A stretch of DNA of 64,000 nt, from the NCBI GenBank assembly GCA_963700395.1, contig CAVOXI010000005.1, positions 124,001 to 188,000 of the forward strand. The letters are read 5' to 3'. The stretch comes from Prado023 sp963700395. Its GTDB lineage: Bacteria; Actinomycetota; Actinomycetes; S36-B12; CAIYMF01. The notes under the pieces are model-generated. The model was given only the letters and a program-made list of their open reading frames with translations. It was not told the origin of the DNA and did not search any database. How positions within the stretch are numbered: position 1 is the stretch's first letter; every line of letters begins with the position of its first letter. Made by a program: the position numbers and the translations under genes. Below, piece by piece: positions 34,133 through 43,021 of the stretch.

Positions 34133-35122
34133 CTATCGACGGAACAGCGTGTCGCTGTCCCAGGGGGCGAACCCGAGGGCCCGGTACAGCGAGATGGCGC
34201 CCGTGTTGTCGGCATCCACGTACAGCATCGCGGTGGACAGGCCCCGGTGGCGCAGGTGGTGCAGGCCCGCCAGCGTCAGGCCCCGTCCCAGCCCCTGCCC
34301 GCGCATGGCCGGGTCGACCCCCACCACGTAGACCTCGCCGATCGGCTCGTGGGCGTGCCCCGCAGCCGCTGCGCCGCCGTCAGCGTGGAGGTGGGTGGCC
34401 TCGTCGAGGTGGTGGTGGCCATGGCCGTGGCTGTGCACCTTGGTCCAGTGGAACCCGACCAGGCGGCCGTCGGGGGCCTCGGCCATCAGGAAGCCGTCGG
34501 GATCGAACCAGGACTCGGCCATGCGCTGCTCGAGGTCCTCGCGCGTCCAGCCGCCCTGGTCGGGCAGGTCCGTGAACGCGGCGGCGTTGAGGGCCAGCCA
34601 GTCGGGGATGTCGCGCTCGGCGTCGAAGCAGCGCAGGGTGATCCCGGGGGGAAGCTCCACCGGGTCCAGGGGGGCGAACAGCGAGCGGCGCAACTGCCAC
34701 AGCCGGCGCACGCGGTGGAAGCCGTGCGCGGCGGCCAGGTGGTTCGCGGCGGCGTCGGCGCCGTGGGCCCACAGCCGCATCCGCCCGGGGTGCGGCTCCG
34801 CCTGCCGGACCAGCTCCTCCAGCAGCGTGCCGCCCAGGCCCCGTCGGCGGGCGCTGGGGCTCACGGCCAGCTCGGCCGCAGGGCCCTCAGCGGCATCGTT
34901 GACGTCCAGGTGGGCGTAGCCGAGGAGGTCATGTGCTCCGGGCTGCTCGGCCAGGAGGTGCAGGGACTCACCCCCGCCGTGGCGCAGGTGCAGGACCACG
35001 TGCTCGCTGAGCGGGTAGGCGCCGTCGACCCGGGCAGACTCATCGGCCAGCGCGAGGGCCGCGCGGATCTCCTGGTCGGTGAGGCGCGTCGTCACCCGGA
35101 TGGGAGGGTCGGGCTCAGTCAC
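34133..35122 (-). CDS. mshD: Mycothiol acetyltransferase MshD
   Basis: MshD acetylates the cysteine of Cys-GlcN-inositol, the last step of mycothiol synthesis. The 329-residue protein is a tandem of two GNAT domains. The first has the acetyl-CoA loop VSPSARRRGLGGTLLEEL. The second, active one has VYVVGVDPAMRGQGLGRG followed by LYVDADNTGAISLYRALGF. A His-rich insert (HSHGHGHHH, then LHADGG) sits between strands of the second domain and is unusual. The GTG start at 35122 overlaps the stop of glnR by four bases, so the two are coupled. glnR-mshD is an arrangement I know from other actinomycetes. Confidence 0.92.
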   Translation of the reverse strand: MTEPDPPIRVTTRLTDQEIRAALALADESARVDGAYPLSEHVVLHLRHGGGESLHLLAEQPGAHDLLGYAHLDVNDAAEGPAAELAVSPSARRRGLGGTLLEELVRQAEPHPGRMRLWAHGADAAANHLAAAHGFHRVRRLWQLRRSLFAPLDPVELPPGITLRCFDAERDIPDWLALNAAAFTDLPDQGGWTREDLEQRMAESWFDPDGFLMAEAPDGRLVGFHWTKVHSHGHGHHHLDEATHLHADGGAAAAGHAHEPIGEVYVVGVDPAMRGQGLGRGLTLAGLHHLRHRGLSTAMLYVDADNTGAISLYRALGFAPWDSDTLFRR

Positions 35123-35847
35123 CGCACAGGTTCGCGCAGGGTCGCTGCGGTGGCGATGTCCAGGACCTCGTCCTGGCGCGGCGGCACGAACCGGTACCCC
35201 ACGTTGCGCACGGTGCCGATCAGGCCCTCGTGCTCCGCGCCGAGCTTCGCCCGCAGGCGACGGACATGCACGTCGACCGTGCGCGTGCCGCCGAAGTAGT
35301 CGTAGCCCCAGACCTCCTGGAGGAGCTGGGCCCGGGTGAACACCCGCCCGCCGTGGCTGGCGAGGAAGCGCAGCAGCTCGAACTCCTTGAACGTGAGGTC
35401 CAGGCTGCGGCCCCGGATGCGTGCGCTGTAGGCGCTCTCGTCGATCACGAGGTCGCCGAGGCGCATCTCGCCGTCGGCCTCGGCCTCGTCGGCCACGAGC
35501 ACCCGGCCGATGGCCAGGCGCAGGCGGGCCTCGACCTCTGCGGGGCCGGCCGCGTCGAGCAGCACGTCGTCGATGCCCCATTCGGCGTTGACCGCCGCCA
35601 GGCCGCCCTCGGTGGTGATCAGGATGACCGGGCACTCCACGCCGGTCTGGCGGATCAGCCTGGTCAGGGCGCGGATGTGTGCCAGGTCGCGGCGCCCGTC
35701 GATCAGCAGGGCGTCGGACTTCGGAGCGTTGAGCAGCGCACTGGCCTCGGCCGGTAGGACGCGGACATGATGGGCCAGCAGCCCCAGCGCGGGGAGGACA
35801 TCCCCGGAGGGGCCCAGTGAGGCCGTCATCAGCAGCAACCTGCTCAT
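35119..35847 (-). CDS. glnR: GlnR-type orphan response regulator
   Basis: GlnR is the global nitrogen regulator of many actinomycetes, an OmpR-family protein without a partner kinase. The 242-residue protein has an atypical receiver domain (DALLIDGRRDL with Asp 50, then VILITTEGGLAAVNAEWGID) that lacks the usual acidic pocket near the N-terminus. It is followed by a winged-helix domain (LTFKEFELLRFLASHGGRVF, then TVDVHVRRLRAKLG and VGYRF). The N-terminus, SLGPSGDVLPALGLLAHHVR, is characteristic of GlnR. It overlaps mshD downstream. Whether it controls the neighbouring hut operon cannot be read from sequence. Confidence 0.88.
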   Translation of the reverse strand: MSRLLLMTASLGPSGDVLPALGLLAHHVRVLPAEASALLNAPKSDALLIDGRRDLAHIRALTRLIRQTGVECPVILITTEGGLAAVNAEWGIDDVLLDAAGPAEVEARLRLAIGRVLVADEAEADGEMRLGDLVIDESAYSARIRGRSLDLTFKEFELLRFLASHGGRVFTRAQLLQEVWGYDYFGGTRTVDVHVRRLRAKLGAEHEGLIGTVRNVGYRFVPPRQDEVLDIATAATLREPVR

Positions 35848-35943
35848 GGGCGGACTCCGATCCGTCGCGATGTGGGCGATCCCTGGGCATGAGGATACGG
35901 CAGGATGGGAATCCCCACAGATCCCGGAGGTGTTGTACCGCGC

Positions 35944-36492
35944 ATGACCGGTGTCTACGTGCTTCTCGTCGTGCTCGCTGCAGCCACCGCCTTCGGCCTG
36001 TGGCGGCAGCGCACCGATGGTCGGATGCGGACCGTCCCGGTCGCCCCGCAGCCGGCGGCGGTGCCCTCGCCGGTGTCCATGTCCGGTCGTGACAGCCGTC
36101 CGGAGATGACCCTCGACGACTCCGAGCCGCTGATCGTGGACGGCCATGCCATCGAGGTCACCGACCACACGGTGATCCCCGCGGCCGATGTGCTGCGAGC
36201 CGCCGACGTGGGGCAGCCGCTCGGCGAGCGGGCGACGCTGCTGCAGTTCTCCTCGGCGTTCTGCGCGCCGTGCCGCGCCACCAAGGTGGTGCTCGGCGAT
36301 GTTGCTGCGATGGTTCCCGGCGTGGTCCACATCGAGGTCGACGCCGAGTCCCACCTCGACCTCGTGCGCCAGCTGGATGTCACCCGCACTCCCACCGTGC
36401 TCGTGCTGGACGCCACCGGGCGGATCCGGACCCGCGCCACGGGCGCCCCCCGCAAGGCCGACGTGATCGCCGCCCTCGGCGAGGTCATCTGA
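35944..36492 (+). CDS. Membrane-anchored thioredoxin-family protein (ThiX-like)
   Basis: The 182-residue protein has an N-terminal anchor helix (VYVLLVVLAAATAFGLW), a linker of about 60 residues, and a thioredoxin domain with the active site FSSAFCAPCRATKVVL near residue 110 and the cis-Pro loop TRTPTVLVLD. The CAPC motif is redox-competent. A thioredoxin-like gene near glnR and mshD is known in mycobacteria, and the position here is similar. The ATG at 35944 places the helix at the extreme N-terminus. It converges on hutG and the two genes overlap slightly. Confidence 0.82.
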   Translation: MTGVYVLLVVLAAATAFGLWRQRTDGRMRTVPVAPQPAAVPSPVSMSGRDSRPEMTLDDSEPLIVDGHAIEVTDHTVIPAADVLRAADVGQPLGERATLLQFSSAFCAPCRATKVVLGDVAAMVPGVVHIEVDAESHLDLVRQLDVTRTPTVLVLDATGRIRTRATGAPRKADVIAALGEVI

Positions 36493-37406
36493 CCCCCCGG
36501 CCTCCCCGCGAGCAGCACGCCGGTGGCGATCTCCAGCACGCACAGGGCGGCCAGCCGGACGGTGCGCCCGTCGGGGGCGTCCGCGGTGGCATCCACCTCG
36601 GTGATGTCGAGGCTGACCACGCGCGGATCCGCTCCGGCGGCCCGCGCGGCCGTCCGCATCTCCCGTGCGCTGATCCCGCCCGGCACGGATGCAGGGCACG
36701 CCGGGGCCACGGCGCGATCGCACACGTCCAGGTCGAGGTCCACGTGGATGCGGGCGCTGGGGCCGCTCCCGGCGATCTCCAGCGCCTCGGCCATCGCATC
36801 GGCGATCGGTCGGCGCTCGAGCTCCTCGCGGCTGATCACGGTGATCCCGAGGTCACGGGCGCGGGCAGCGTAGTACCCGGAGTTGGCGAAGTCGCTGATC
36901 CCGACCTGGACCACGCGGCGCCCGTCGAGGCCCGCCTCCACCAGCCGCCGCACGGGTGAGCCGTTCGAGCGGCCGTCTCGCAGGTCGTGGTGCGCATCGA
37001 GGGTGATCAGGCCGTCGGCACAGGCGCCGTGGGCGACCGCGAACGTGATCGAGTTGTCCCCGCCGAGCGCCAGCACGGGCGCCCGGGGGAACAGGCGGAC
37101 CGCGTCGATGGTGTCGCGCTCGCCCGCAGGGGTGTCCGGGTCGGACTGGTCGCCGAGGTCGACTGCCATGAGCTCGGCGAGGTCGACATCGGCCGATCGC
37201 ACATGGGTCGAGTAGCGTGCCAGCGCCGCGCGGATCGCGCCCGGGGTGGTGTCGGCGCGTGTCGGTGAGATCGAGGTGGCGTGCGCGGGCACGCCCAGCA
37301 GCGCCATCTGCACTTCACGCGGCGAGCGGCTGGAGGGCCAGGCGTGCTCGTCGGTGCAGGACTGGATCCAGGCTGATGCCCGAGGCCAGTTCGGGTCCTC
37401 AGCCAT
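36485..37406 (-). CDS. hutG: Formimidoylglutamase (arginase/agmatinase family), C-terminus uncertain
   Basis: HutG removes formamide from N-formimidoylglutamate, the last step of histidine degradation by this route. Ureohydrolase metal motifs are present: LALGGDNSITFAVAHG, ITLDAHHDLRDG, IHVDLDLDVCDRA and SLDITEVDATAD. Start 37406 overlaps the hutI stop. The open frame does not stop where the domain ends. It runs on to 35955, antisense to the whole thioredoxin gene. Removing one base from the six-C run at 36493-36498 gives a stop at 36485, just after LLAGRPG, the usual family end. I therefore annotate that boundary and suspect an indel. The corrected length is about 306 residues. Confidence 0.78.
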
Positions 37407-38637
37407 CGGTCGACCCGCCTCCCTTGGGCCCGGGCACCCCACGTCGCGTGGGCATGCGCTGACCTGCCCGCCACACTGCGTCCACGAGGTCCACACCCGG
37501 ACGGTAGGCCAGGTGGACGTAGTCGGGAGCCGCGAGCTGGACGAGGTCGGCGGGTCCACCCACACGGATCCGACCCACGTCCTGGCGCTGCAGCGCCTTC
37601 GCCCCGCCGAGGGTCGCGGCGAGCAGCGCCTGCGCCACGGACATCCGCATCTCGCGCACGGCCATCGCGATGCACCACGGCATCGAGGTGGTGAACGAGG
37701 TCCCGGGGTTGCAGTCCGTCGCCAGGGCGACGACGACCCCGGCATCCAGCAGGCGCCGGGCGTCGGGGTAGGGCGACCGGGTGCTGAACTCGGCCCCCGG
37801 CAGGAGCGTGGCCACGGTGCCCGAGTCGGCCAGGAGGCGCACGTCGTTGCGTGTCAGGTACGTGCAGTGATCCGCCGATGCGGCTCCGTGAGCCACTGCC
37901 AGGGCGACTCCCGGGCCCGGGCCGAGCTGGTTGGCGTGCACCCGCAGGCCCATGCCGGCCGCCGTGGCGCGTTCGAGCGCGACGTGGGCCTCGACCGCGT
38001 CGAACGCCCCGCGCTCGCAGAACACGTCGAACCAGCGGGCGTGCGCCCGGCAGGCGTCGAGCATCGGGCCGGTCAGCAGGTCGAGGTACGCGCCACGGTC
38101 ATGGACGTACTCGGCGGGGACCACATGGGCGCCCAGGAAGGTGACCTCGTCGCTGAACTCCCCGGCGATCCGGCAGGAGCGGGCCTCATCGGCGACCGTG
38201 AGCCCGTACCCCGACTTGATCTCGAAGGTCGTGGTCCCGGATCCCACGAGCTCGGCGACCAGGCCGCGGACCCCTGCGCGCAGTCGCTCGTCGCTGGCCG
38301 CGCGGGTCGCCGCCACGGTCGAGCGGATCCCGCCGGCGGAGTAGGGCCGCCCACCCATGCGGGCCGCGAACTCCGCGGCGCGGTCACCGGCGAAGACCAG
38401 GTGCGCGTGCGAGTCGACGAACCCGGGGATCACGGCCGCACCGGCGCAGTCGTGGCGCTCGTCGGCCGCAGGCGCCGCACCCCGGGGGCCGATCCAGGCG
38501 ATCCGGCCCCCGTCGATCACCACGGCCGCGTCGGCGCGACCCCCCAGCGCCCATTCGTCGCGGCCGGTGGCCGGCGGGGGACCCTCGGGGTCGTTGGTGA
38601 CGAGCAGCCCGATCCCGTCGATGAGGGTCGCGGTCAC
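37399..38637 (-). CDS. hutI: Imidazolonepropionase
   Basis: HutI hydrolyses imidazolone-5-propionate to N-formimidoylglutamate. The 412-residue amidohydrolase has the metal site VDSHAHLVFAGDRAAEF, the substrate segment TTTFEIKSGYGL, the His ligands in LRVHANQLGPG and SADHCTYL, and the Asp in ALATDCNPGTSFTTSMPW. The GTG start overlaps the hutU stop (GTGA), and its own stop overlaps the hutG start, so translation is coupled along the operon. Confidence 0.93.
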   Translation of the reverse strand: MTATLIDGIGLLVTNDPEGPPPATGRDEWALGGRADAAVVIDGGRIAWIGPRGAAPAADERHDCAGAAVIPGFVDSHAHLVFAGDRAAEFAARMGGRPYSAGGIRSTVAATRAASDERLRAGVRGLVAELVGSGTTTFEIKSGYGLTVADEARSCRIAGEFSDEVTFLGAHVVPAEYVHDRGAYLDLLTGPMLDACRAHARWFDVFCERGAFDAVEAHVALERATAAGMGLRVHANQLGPGPGVALAVAHGAASADHCTYLTRNDVRLLADSGTVATLLPGAEFSTRSPYPDARRLLDAGVVVALATDCNPGTSFTTSMPWCIAMAVREMRMSVAQALLAATLGGAKALQRQDVGRIRVGGPADLVQLAAPDYVHLAYRPGVDLVDAVWRAGQRMPTRRGVPGPKGGGSTDG

Positions 38638-40310
38638 CTCGTGCCGCCCTCCTGCATCGGGATCCGCAGCCCCTTCTCGGCAGCAACGCGTGCGGCGACG
38701 TCGTACCCGGAGTCCACGTGGCGGATCACGCCCATGGCCGGGTCGTTGGTGAGGACCCGCTCCAGCTTCTGGGCGGCCAGCGGCGTGCCGTCGGCGACCG
38801 ACACCTGCCCGGCGTGGATCGACCGGCCCATCCCCACTCCGCCGCCGTGATGGATCGAGACCCAGGACGCGCCCGAGGCGGTGTTCACCAGGGCGTTCAG
38901 CAGCGGCCAGTCCGCGATGGCGTCCGAGCCGTCGAGCATCGCCTCGGTCTCCCGGTACGGCGAGGCCACCGAGCCGGTGTCGAGGTGGTCGCGGCCGATC
39001 ACGATCGGGGCGCTGACGGCGCCGGTGGCCACGAGGTCGTTGAACATCAGGCCGGCCTCCGCGCGCTCGCCCTGGCCCAGCCAGCAGATCCGGGCGGGCA
39101 GGCCCTGGTGGGCGATGCGCTGCCCGGCCGCGCGGATCCAGCGCTCCAGCGGCTCGTTGTCGGGGAACAGCCGCAGCACCGCGGCATCGGTGGTGGTGAT
39201 GTCGGCGGGGTCCCCGGACAGGGCCACCCAGCGGAACGGCCCCCGGCCCTCGCAGAACAGCGGGCGGATGTACGCCGGCACGAAGCCCGGGAAGTCGAAC
39301 GCCCGCGTGTACCCCGCCAGCTCGGCCTCGCCCCGGATCGAGTTCCCGTAGTCGAAGACCTCGGCACCCGCGTCCATGAACCCCACCATCGCCTCCACGT
39401 GCGTGGCCATCGACTGTCGCGCCCGGGTGGTGAAGGCCGCAGGATCGGCGGCCGCAAGGTCGTGCCACTGCGCGACGTCGACCCCGATCGGGCAGTAGGC
39501 CAGCGGGTCGTGCGCGGAGGTCTGGTCGGTCACGATGTCGACGGCAACCCCCCGGCGCAGCAGCTCGGGGAGGATCTCCGCCGCGTTGCCCACCACGCCC
39601 ACGCTGTGCCCGCGACGCGCGGCCTTGGCGGCAAGCGCCTTCTCGATGGCGAGGTCGAGGTCGTCGGTCCACTCGTCGAGGTAGCGGTGCTCGACCCGTC
39701 GGGCGAGCCGCGTGGCGTCCACGTCGACGATCAGGCATGCGCCGTCGTTCATCGTGACGGCCAGGGGTTGCGCCCCGCCCATCCCGCCGCAGCCGGCGGT
39801 CAGGGTGAGGGTGCCGGCCAGCGTGCCACCGAAGCGCTTCGCCGCCACCGCCGCGAACGTCTCGTAGGTGCCCTGGACGATCCCCTGGGTGCCGATGTAG
39901 ATCCACGACCCGGCGGTCATCTGGCCGTACATGGTCAGGCCCAGGGCCTCGAGGCGGCGGAACTCCGGCCAGGTGGCCCAGTCCCCGACGAGGTTGGAGT
40001 TGGCGATCAGCACGCGTGGCGCCCACTCGTGGGTCCGCATGACGCCGACCGGCCTGCCCGACTGCACGAGCATCGTCTCGTCGTCGCGCAGCGTCGTGAG
40101 CGTGCGGACCAGGGCGTGGAAGCTGGGCCAGTCGCGCGCTGCCCGGCCGGTGCCGCCGTAGACCACCAGGGCGTCCGGGTGCTCGGCCACCTCGGGGTCG
40201 AGGTTGTTCTGCAGCATCCGCAGCGCCGCCTCCTGCGGCCAGCCCAGGGCGGTCAGGGTGGGCCCGCGGGGGGCCCGGACGGGGACCGGCGTGCCGAGGT
40301 CGTGTGCCAT
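38634..40310 (-). CDS. hutU: Urocanate hydratase (urocanase)
   Basis: Urocanase uses tightly bound NAD+ to hydrate urocanate to imidazolonepropionate. The 558-residue length is typical. Conserved blocks are present: LVVYGGTGRAARDW, GQMTAGSWIYIGTQGIVQGT, LTAGCGGMGGAQPLAVTMN and FCEGRGPFRWVALSGD, the last with the conserved Cys. A final HHGGGVGMGRSIHAGQ is followed by RHVDSGYDVA. The ATG at 40310 has AGGAG eight bases upstream. It is 20 bp downstream of hutH. Confidence 0.95.
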   Translation of the reverse strand: MAHDLGTPVPVRAPRGPTLTALGWPQEAALRMLQNNLDPEVAEHPDALVVYGGTGRAARDWPSFHALVRTLTTLRDDETMLVQSGRPVGVMRTHEWAPRVLIANSNLVGDWATWPEFRRLEALGLTMYGQMTAGSWIYIGTQGIVQGTYETFAAVAAKRFGGTLAGTLTLTAGCGGMGGAQPLAVTMNDGACLIVDVDATRLARRVEHRYLDEWTDDLDLAIEKALAAKAARRGHSVGVVGNAAEILPELLRRGVAVDIVTDQTSAHDPLAYCPIGVDVAQWHDLAAADPAAFTTRARQSMATHVEAMVGFMDAGAEVFDYGNSIRGEAELAGYTRAFDFPGFVPAYIRPLFCEGRGPFRWVALSGDPADITTTDAAVLRLFPDNEPLERWIRAAGQRIAHQGLPARICWLGQGERAEAGLMFNDLVATGAVSAPIVIGRDHLDTGSVASPYRETEAMLDGSDAIADWPLLNALVNTASGASWVSIHHGGGVGMGRSIHAGQVSVADGTPLAAQKLERVLTNDPAMGVIRHVDSGYDVAARVAAEKGLRIPMQEGGTR

Positions 40311-40330
40311 CGTCTTCTCCTGTCGGTGGT

Positions 40331-41881
40331 TCAGTCCAGGGTGCCCACGGCGGCGGTGACCGCGTCGAGCAGGTCTCCTGAGGCGAGCAGTGCCTCCGCG
40401 GCGTGGATCTCGTCGGAGACGATCCGGTCGGGTCCGGGCCCCTCCACGACCGTTCGCAGTGCGGCCAGGGCCGCTGCGGTCCCGACAGCCGGCGCCAGCG
40501 GGGCACGCAGGTCCAGCCCCCGCCCGGCGACGATGAGCTCGATGGCCAGCACCTGGCGCAGCCCGCGCACGGCCGCGGTCAGCTTGCGCCCAGCGGCCCA
40601 CCCCATCGAGACGTGGTCCTCCTGCATCGCCGAGCTGGGGATCGAGTCGACGCTGGCCGGGGTCGCCAGGCGCTTGAGCTCGGAGACGATCCCCGCGGCC
40701 GTGTACTGGGCGATCATGTAGCCGGAGTCCACGCCGACCTCGTGGGCCAGGAACGCAGGCAGGCCCTGGTTGCGCGAGCGGTCCAGCAGGCGGTCGGTGC
40801 GCCGCTCGCTGATGGACGCGAGGTCCGCGACGGGGATCGCCAGGAAGTCCAGCACGTGGGCCACCGGCGCACCGTGGAAGTTGCCGTTGGACTCCACGCG
40901 CCCGTCGGCGGTGATCACCGGGTTGTCGATGATCGAGTCCAGCTCGCGCTCTGCGACGCCGCGGGCGTGGGCCATGGTGTCGCGCGCCGAACCGGCCACC
41001 TGGGGTGCGCAGCGCATCGAGTACGCGTCCTGGACCAGGTGGGTCGCGTCGTGGCGGTGGCTGGCGACGATCGGGGACCCGGCGAGCAGTCGGCGCAGGT
41101 TCGCCGCGGAGGCGGCCTGTCCCGGGTGCGGGCGCATCGCGACCAGGTCGGCGGCGAACGCACGGTCCGTGCCCAGGAGCGCCTCGACGCTCATCGCCGT
41201 CGTGATGTCGGCGATCCGGACCAGGTCGTCGAGGTCGGCCAGGGCCAGCACGAGCATCCCGAGCATCCCGTCGGTCCCGTTGATGAGCGCCAGGCCCTCC
41301 TTCTCGGCCAGGACCACGGGGGTGAGCCCGGCCTCCGCCAGGGCCTGCGATGCCGGGTGGGTCGCTCCGTCCGCGCCCACCACCTGCCCCTCGCCCTGCA
41401 GGACGATCGCGACGTGCGACAGCGGCGAGAGGTCACCGCTGCAGCCCAGCGATCCGAACTCGTGGACGGCCGGGATGATCCCGGCGTTGATCAGCCCGGC
41501 CAGGGCGGTCACGACCTCGGGGCGGACGCCCGTGCGCCCGGTGCTCAGGGTGTGCAGGCGCAGGGCCATCATCGCGCGCACCGTCGCAGGCTCGACGAGG
41601 CTGCCCACGCCTGCCGCGTGCGAGCGGGTCAGGCTGACCTGAAGAGCTGCGCGGCGCTCGGGCGGGATGGCCACGGTGGCCAGCGCCCCGAACCCGGTGG
41701 ACACGCCGTACGTGGGCTCGGGGCGGCCGGCGAGGTCCTCGATGTGCGCCCGCCCCGCGGCGACCCGCGCCAGGGCGTCGTCGGGGACGACGACGGCTCG
41801 GCCGCTCCGGGCCACGTCGGGGAGCACGTCGACTGTCAGGTCCCCGATGTCCAGGGGGGTTGGGTCACCGAGTGCGGTCAT
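40331..41881 (-). CDS. hutH: Histidine ammonia-lyase
   Basis: HutH deaminates histidine to urocanate. The 516-residue protein has the expected aromatic-lyase layout: catalytic Tyr in YGVSTGFG near residue 58, the MIO loop in SLGCSGDLSPLSH near 144-156 and QEDHVSMGWAAGRKL near 425. The MIO cofactor would form from Cys147-Ser148-Gly149 instead of the textbook Ala-Ser-Gly. It is the first gene of hutHUIG, all on one strand with overlaps or a 20-bp gap. No hut repressor or histidine permease gene is adjacent. Confidence 0.94.
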   Translation of the reverse strand: MTALGDPTPLDIGDLTVDVLPDVARSGRAVVVPDDALARVAAGRAHIEDLAGRPEPTYGVSTGFGALATVAIPPERRAALQVSLTRSHAAGVGSLVEPATVRAMMALRLHTLSTGRTGVRPEVVTALAGLINAGIIPAVHEFGSLGCSGDLSPLSHVAIVLQGEGQVVGADGATHPASQALAEAGLTPVVLAEKEGLALINGTDGMLGMLVLALADLDDLVRIADITTAMSVEALLGTDRAFAADLVAMRPHPGQAASAANLRRLLAGSPIVASHRHDATHLVQDAYSMRCAPQVAGSARDTMAHARGVAERELDSIIDNPVITADGRVESNGNFHGAPVAHVLDFLAIPVADLASISERRTDRLLDRSRNQGLPAFLAHEVGVDSGYMIAQYTAAGIVSELKRLATPASVDSIPSSAMQEDHVSMGWAAGRKLTAAVRGLRQVLAIELIVAGRGLDLRAPLAPAVGTAAALAALRTVVEGPGPDRIVSDEIHAAEALLASGDLLDAVTAAVGTLD

Positions 41882-41954
41882 GGCCCATTGCTAGCACCGA
41901 TCCCCCTGCCGGCGCCGAGTGGGCGCAGGGTCGCGGCGCAGGTTCGCGGTCGGG

Positions 41955-42773
41955 TCAGCGGGCACGCAGGTACAGGACCTTCTGGTTGGAGCCCGACGAG
42001 CGCCGCTCCTCCGTGGTGAACAGGTCGGTGCGGTCGCGCACGAGGTCCGAGAGCTTCCGGTAGCCGTACAGGCGCGGGTCGAAGTCGGGCTGCAGCTTGT
42101 TCAGGTAGTTGCCGAACGTGCCCAGGTGCGCCCAGCCCTCGTCATCCACGGACTGCTCGAGCGCGCTGAGCACGAACTTCTTGGGCAGCTTGGGCCGCGG
42201 GGACTCGGTGGCCTCCTGCGCCGGCGGCGGGGTCACCTCGCTGGAGGGATGGTCCGTGGACTCGCCGCCGGTGGACTCGGGCCCGGGCGACCTGCCGCTG
42301 TTGCGCAGCACCTCGACGAACACGAACCGGTGGCACGCGTTCCGGAAGGCCTCGGGGGTCTTCTTCTCGCCGAACCCGAACACCATCAGGCCCTCCTCAC
42401 GCAGGCGCATCGCCAGCCCGGTGAAGTCGCTGTCGCTGGTGACCAGGGCGAAGCCGTCGAAGTTGCCCGTGTAGAGCAGGTCCATGGCGTCGATGATCAG
42501 CGTGCTGTCGGTGGAGTTCTTCCCCGTCGAGTAGGCGAACTGCTGGACGGGCTTGATCGCGTTGCGCTGCAGGACCTTCTTCCACGAGGCGCTGGTCGGG
42601 GCGGTGAAGTCGCCGTAGATCCGGCGAACCGTCGCGTCGCCGAACCGCGCCACCTCGGCCAGGAGCGCCTCGATCACAGTGGCTTGGGCGTTGTCCGCGT
42701 CGATGAGGACGGCCAACCTCAGGTGGGCCTCATCGGTCTCGGTACCGGGTGCGCGCTTCGTCGGGGTCGCCAT
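41955..42773 (-). CDS. NYN domain nuclease-like protein with C-terminal OST-HTH domain
   Basis: The 272-residue protein begins with a PIN-like NYN domain (LabA/DUF88): LAVLIDADNAQATVIEALL with acidic residues, STDSTLIIDAMDLLY and GFALVTSDSDFTGLAMRL, all with the Asp pattern of metal-dependent RNases. A Pro/Ser/Glu-rich linker of about 40 residues leads to an OST-HTH (LOTUS) domain: FVLSALEQSVDDEGWAHLGT, then DPRLYGYRKLSDLV. LOTUS domains bind RNA, so an RNA-processing role is likely; targets are unknown. It stands alone downstream of, and opposite to, the leader peptide region. Confidence 0.83.
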   Translation of the reverse strand: MATPTKRAPGTETDEAHLRLAVLIDADNAQATVIEALLAEVARFGDATVRRIYGDFTAPTSASWKKVLQRNAIKPVQQFAYSTGKNSTDSTLIIDAMDLLYTGNFDGFALVTSDSDFTGLAMRLREEGLMVFGFGEKKTPEAFRNACHRFVFVEVLRNSGRSPGPESTGGESTDHPSSEVTPPPAQEATESPRPKLPKKFVLSALEQSVDDEGWAHLGTFGNYLNKLQPDFDPRLYGYRKLSDLVRDRTDLFTTEERRSSGSNQKVLYLRAR

Positions 42774-42877
42774 GTCGCCAGCCTGTCACGAGTCCGCGTG
42801 CGGTTCGGCGCACGCGCGAGGCGCAGCGGGAGTGTCTCACCATGCGGAACGTGCGGCCGTCCAGCGGACGATCAGGG

Positions 42878-42883
42878 TACCCT
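42878..42883 (+). promoter_or_regulatory. TANNNT -10 element for a leaderless leader-peptide mRNA
   Basis: TACCCT is followed by six bases and the ATG at 42890, so ribosomes would start on the peptide at the mRNA 5' end. Confidence 0.55.
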
Positions 42884-42889
42884 TGCCCC

Positions 42890-42967
42890 ATGTATCGGGT
42901 GCTCCTGACCAAGCGGCGGGTCATCGACCACTGCCGCATGGGCACCTGCCTGTGTCGAATGCCCTGA
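42890..42967 (+). CDS. Cysteine-rich leader peptide (putative attenuator of the DUF4395 gene)
   Basis: This 25-codon frame encodes a peptide with LTKRRVIDHCR followed by TCLCR. It resembles the conserved short actinobacterial leader peptides (basic RRR, then LCR and a second CR) found before sulfur and cysteine genes, where scarce Cys-tRNA stalls the ribosome. Three cysteines lie within eight codons near the 3' end. A -10 hexamer six bases upstream makes the peptide the first thing translated. The gap to the DUF4395 start is 54 bases. The resemblance is from memory of the family pattern; the regulatory role is inferred. Confidence 0.65.
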   Translation: MYRVLLTKRRVIDHCRMGTCLCRMP

Positions 42968-43021
42968 GTCGTCCTGCCCGACCCGGCCCAGTCCGTCGCA
43001 TCCACAGACCTCGGAGAACCC

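Noticed and set aside
35955..37745. Long minus-strand open frame of 596 codons covering hutG and the thioredoxin gene
   Set aside because: Only the middle matches the arginase fold; the rest is shadow of other genes in GC-rich DNA.
37399..40506. 1035-codon open frame across hutI and hutU
   Set aside because: HutI homology covers only the last 412 codons; the upstream part is antisense or off-frame shadow of hutU.
42720..42889. Upstream extension of the leader peptide frame to 72 codons
   Set aside because: Codons before 42890 overlap the NYN gene start and the promoter element; the 25-codon frame is the sensible unit.
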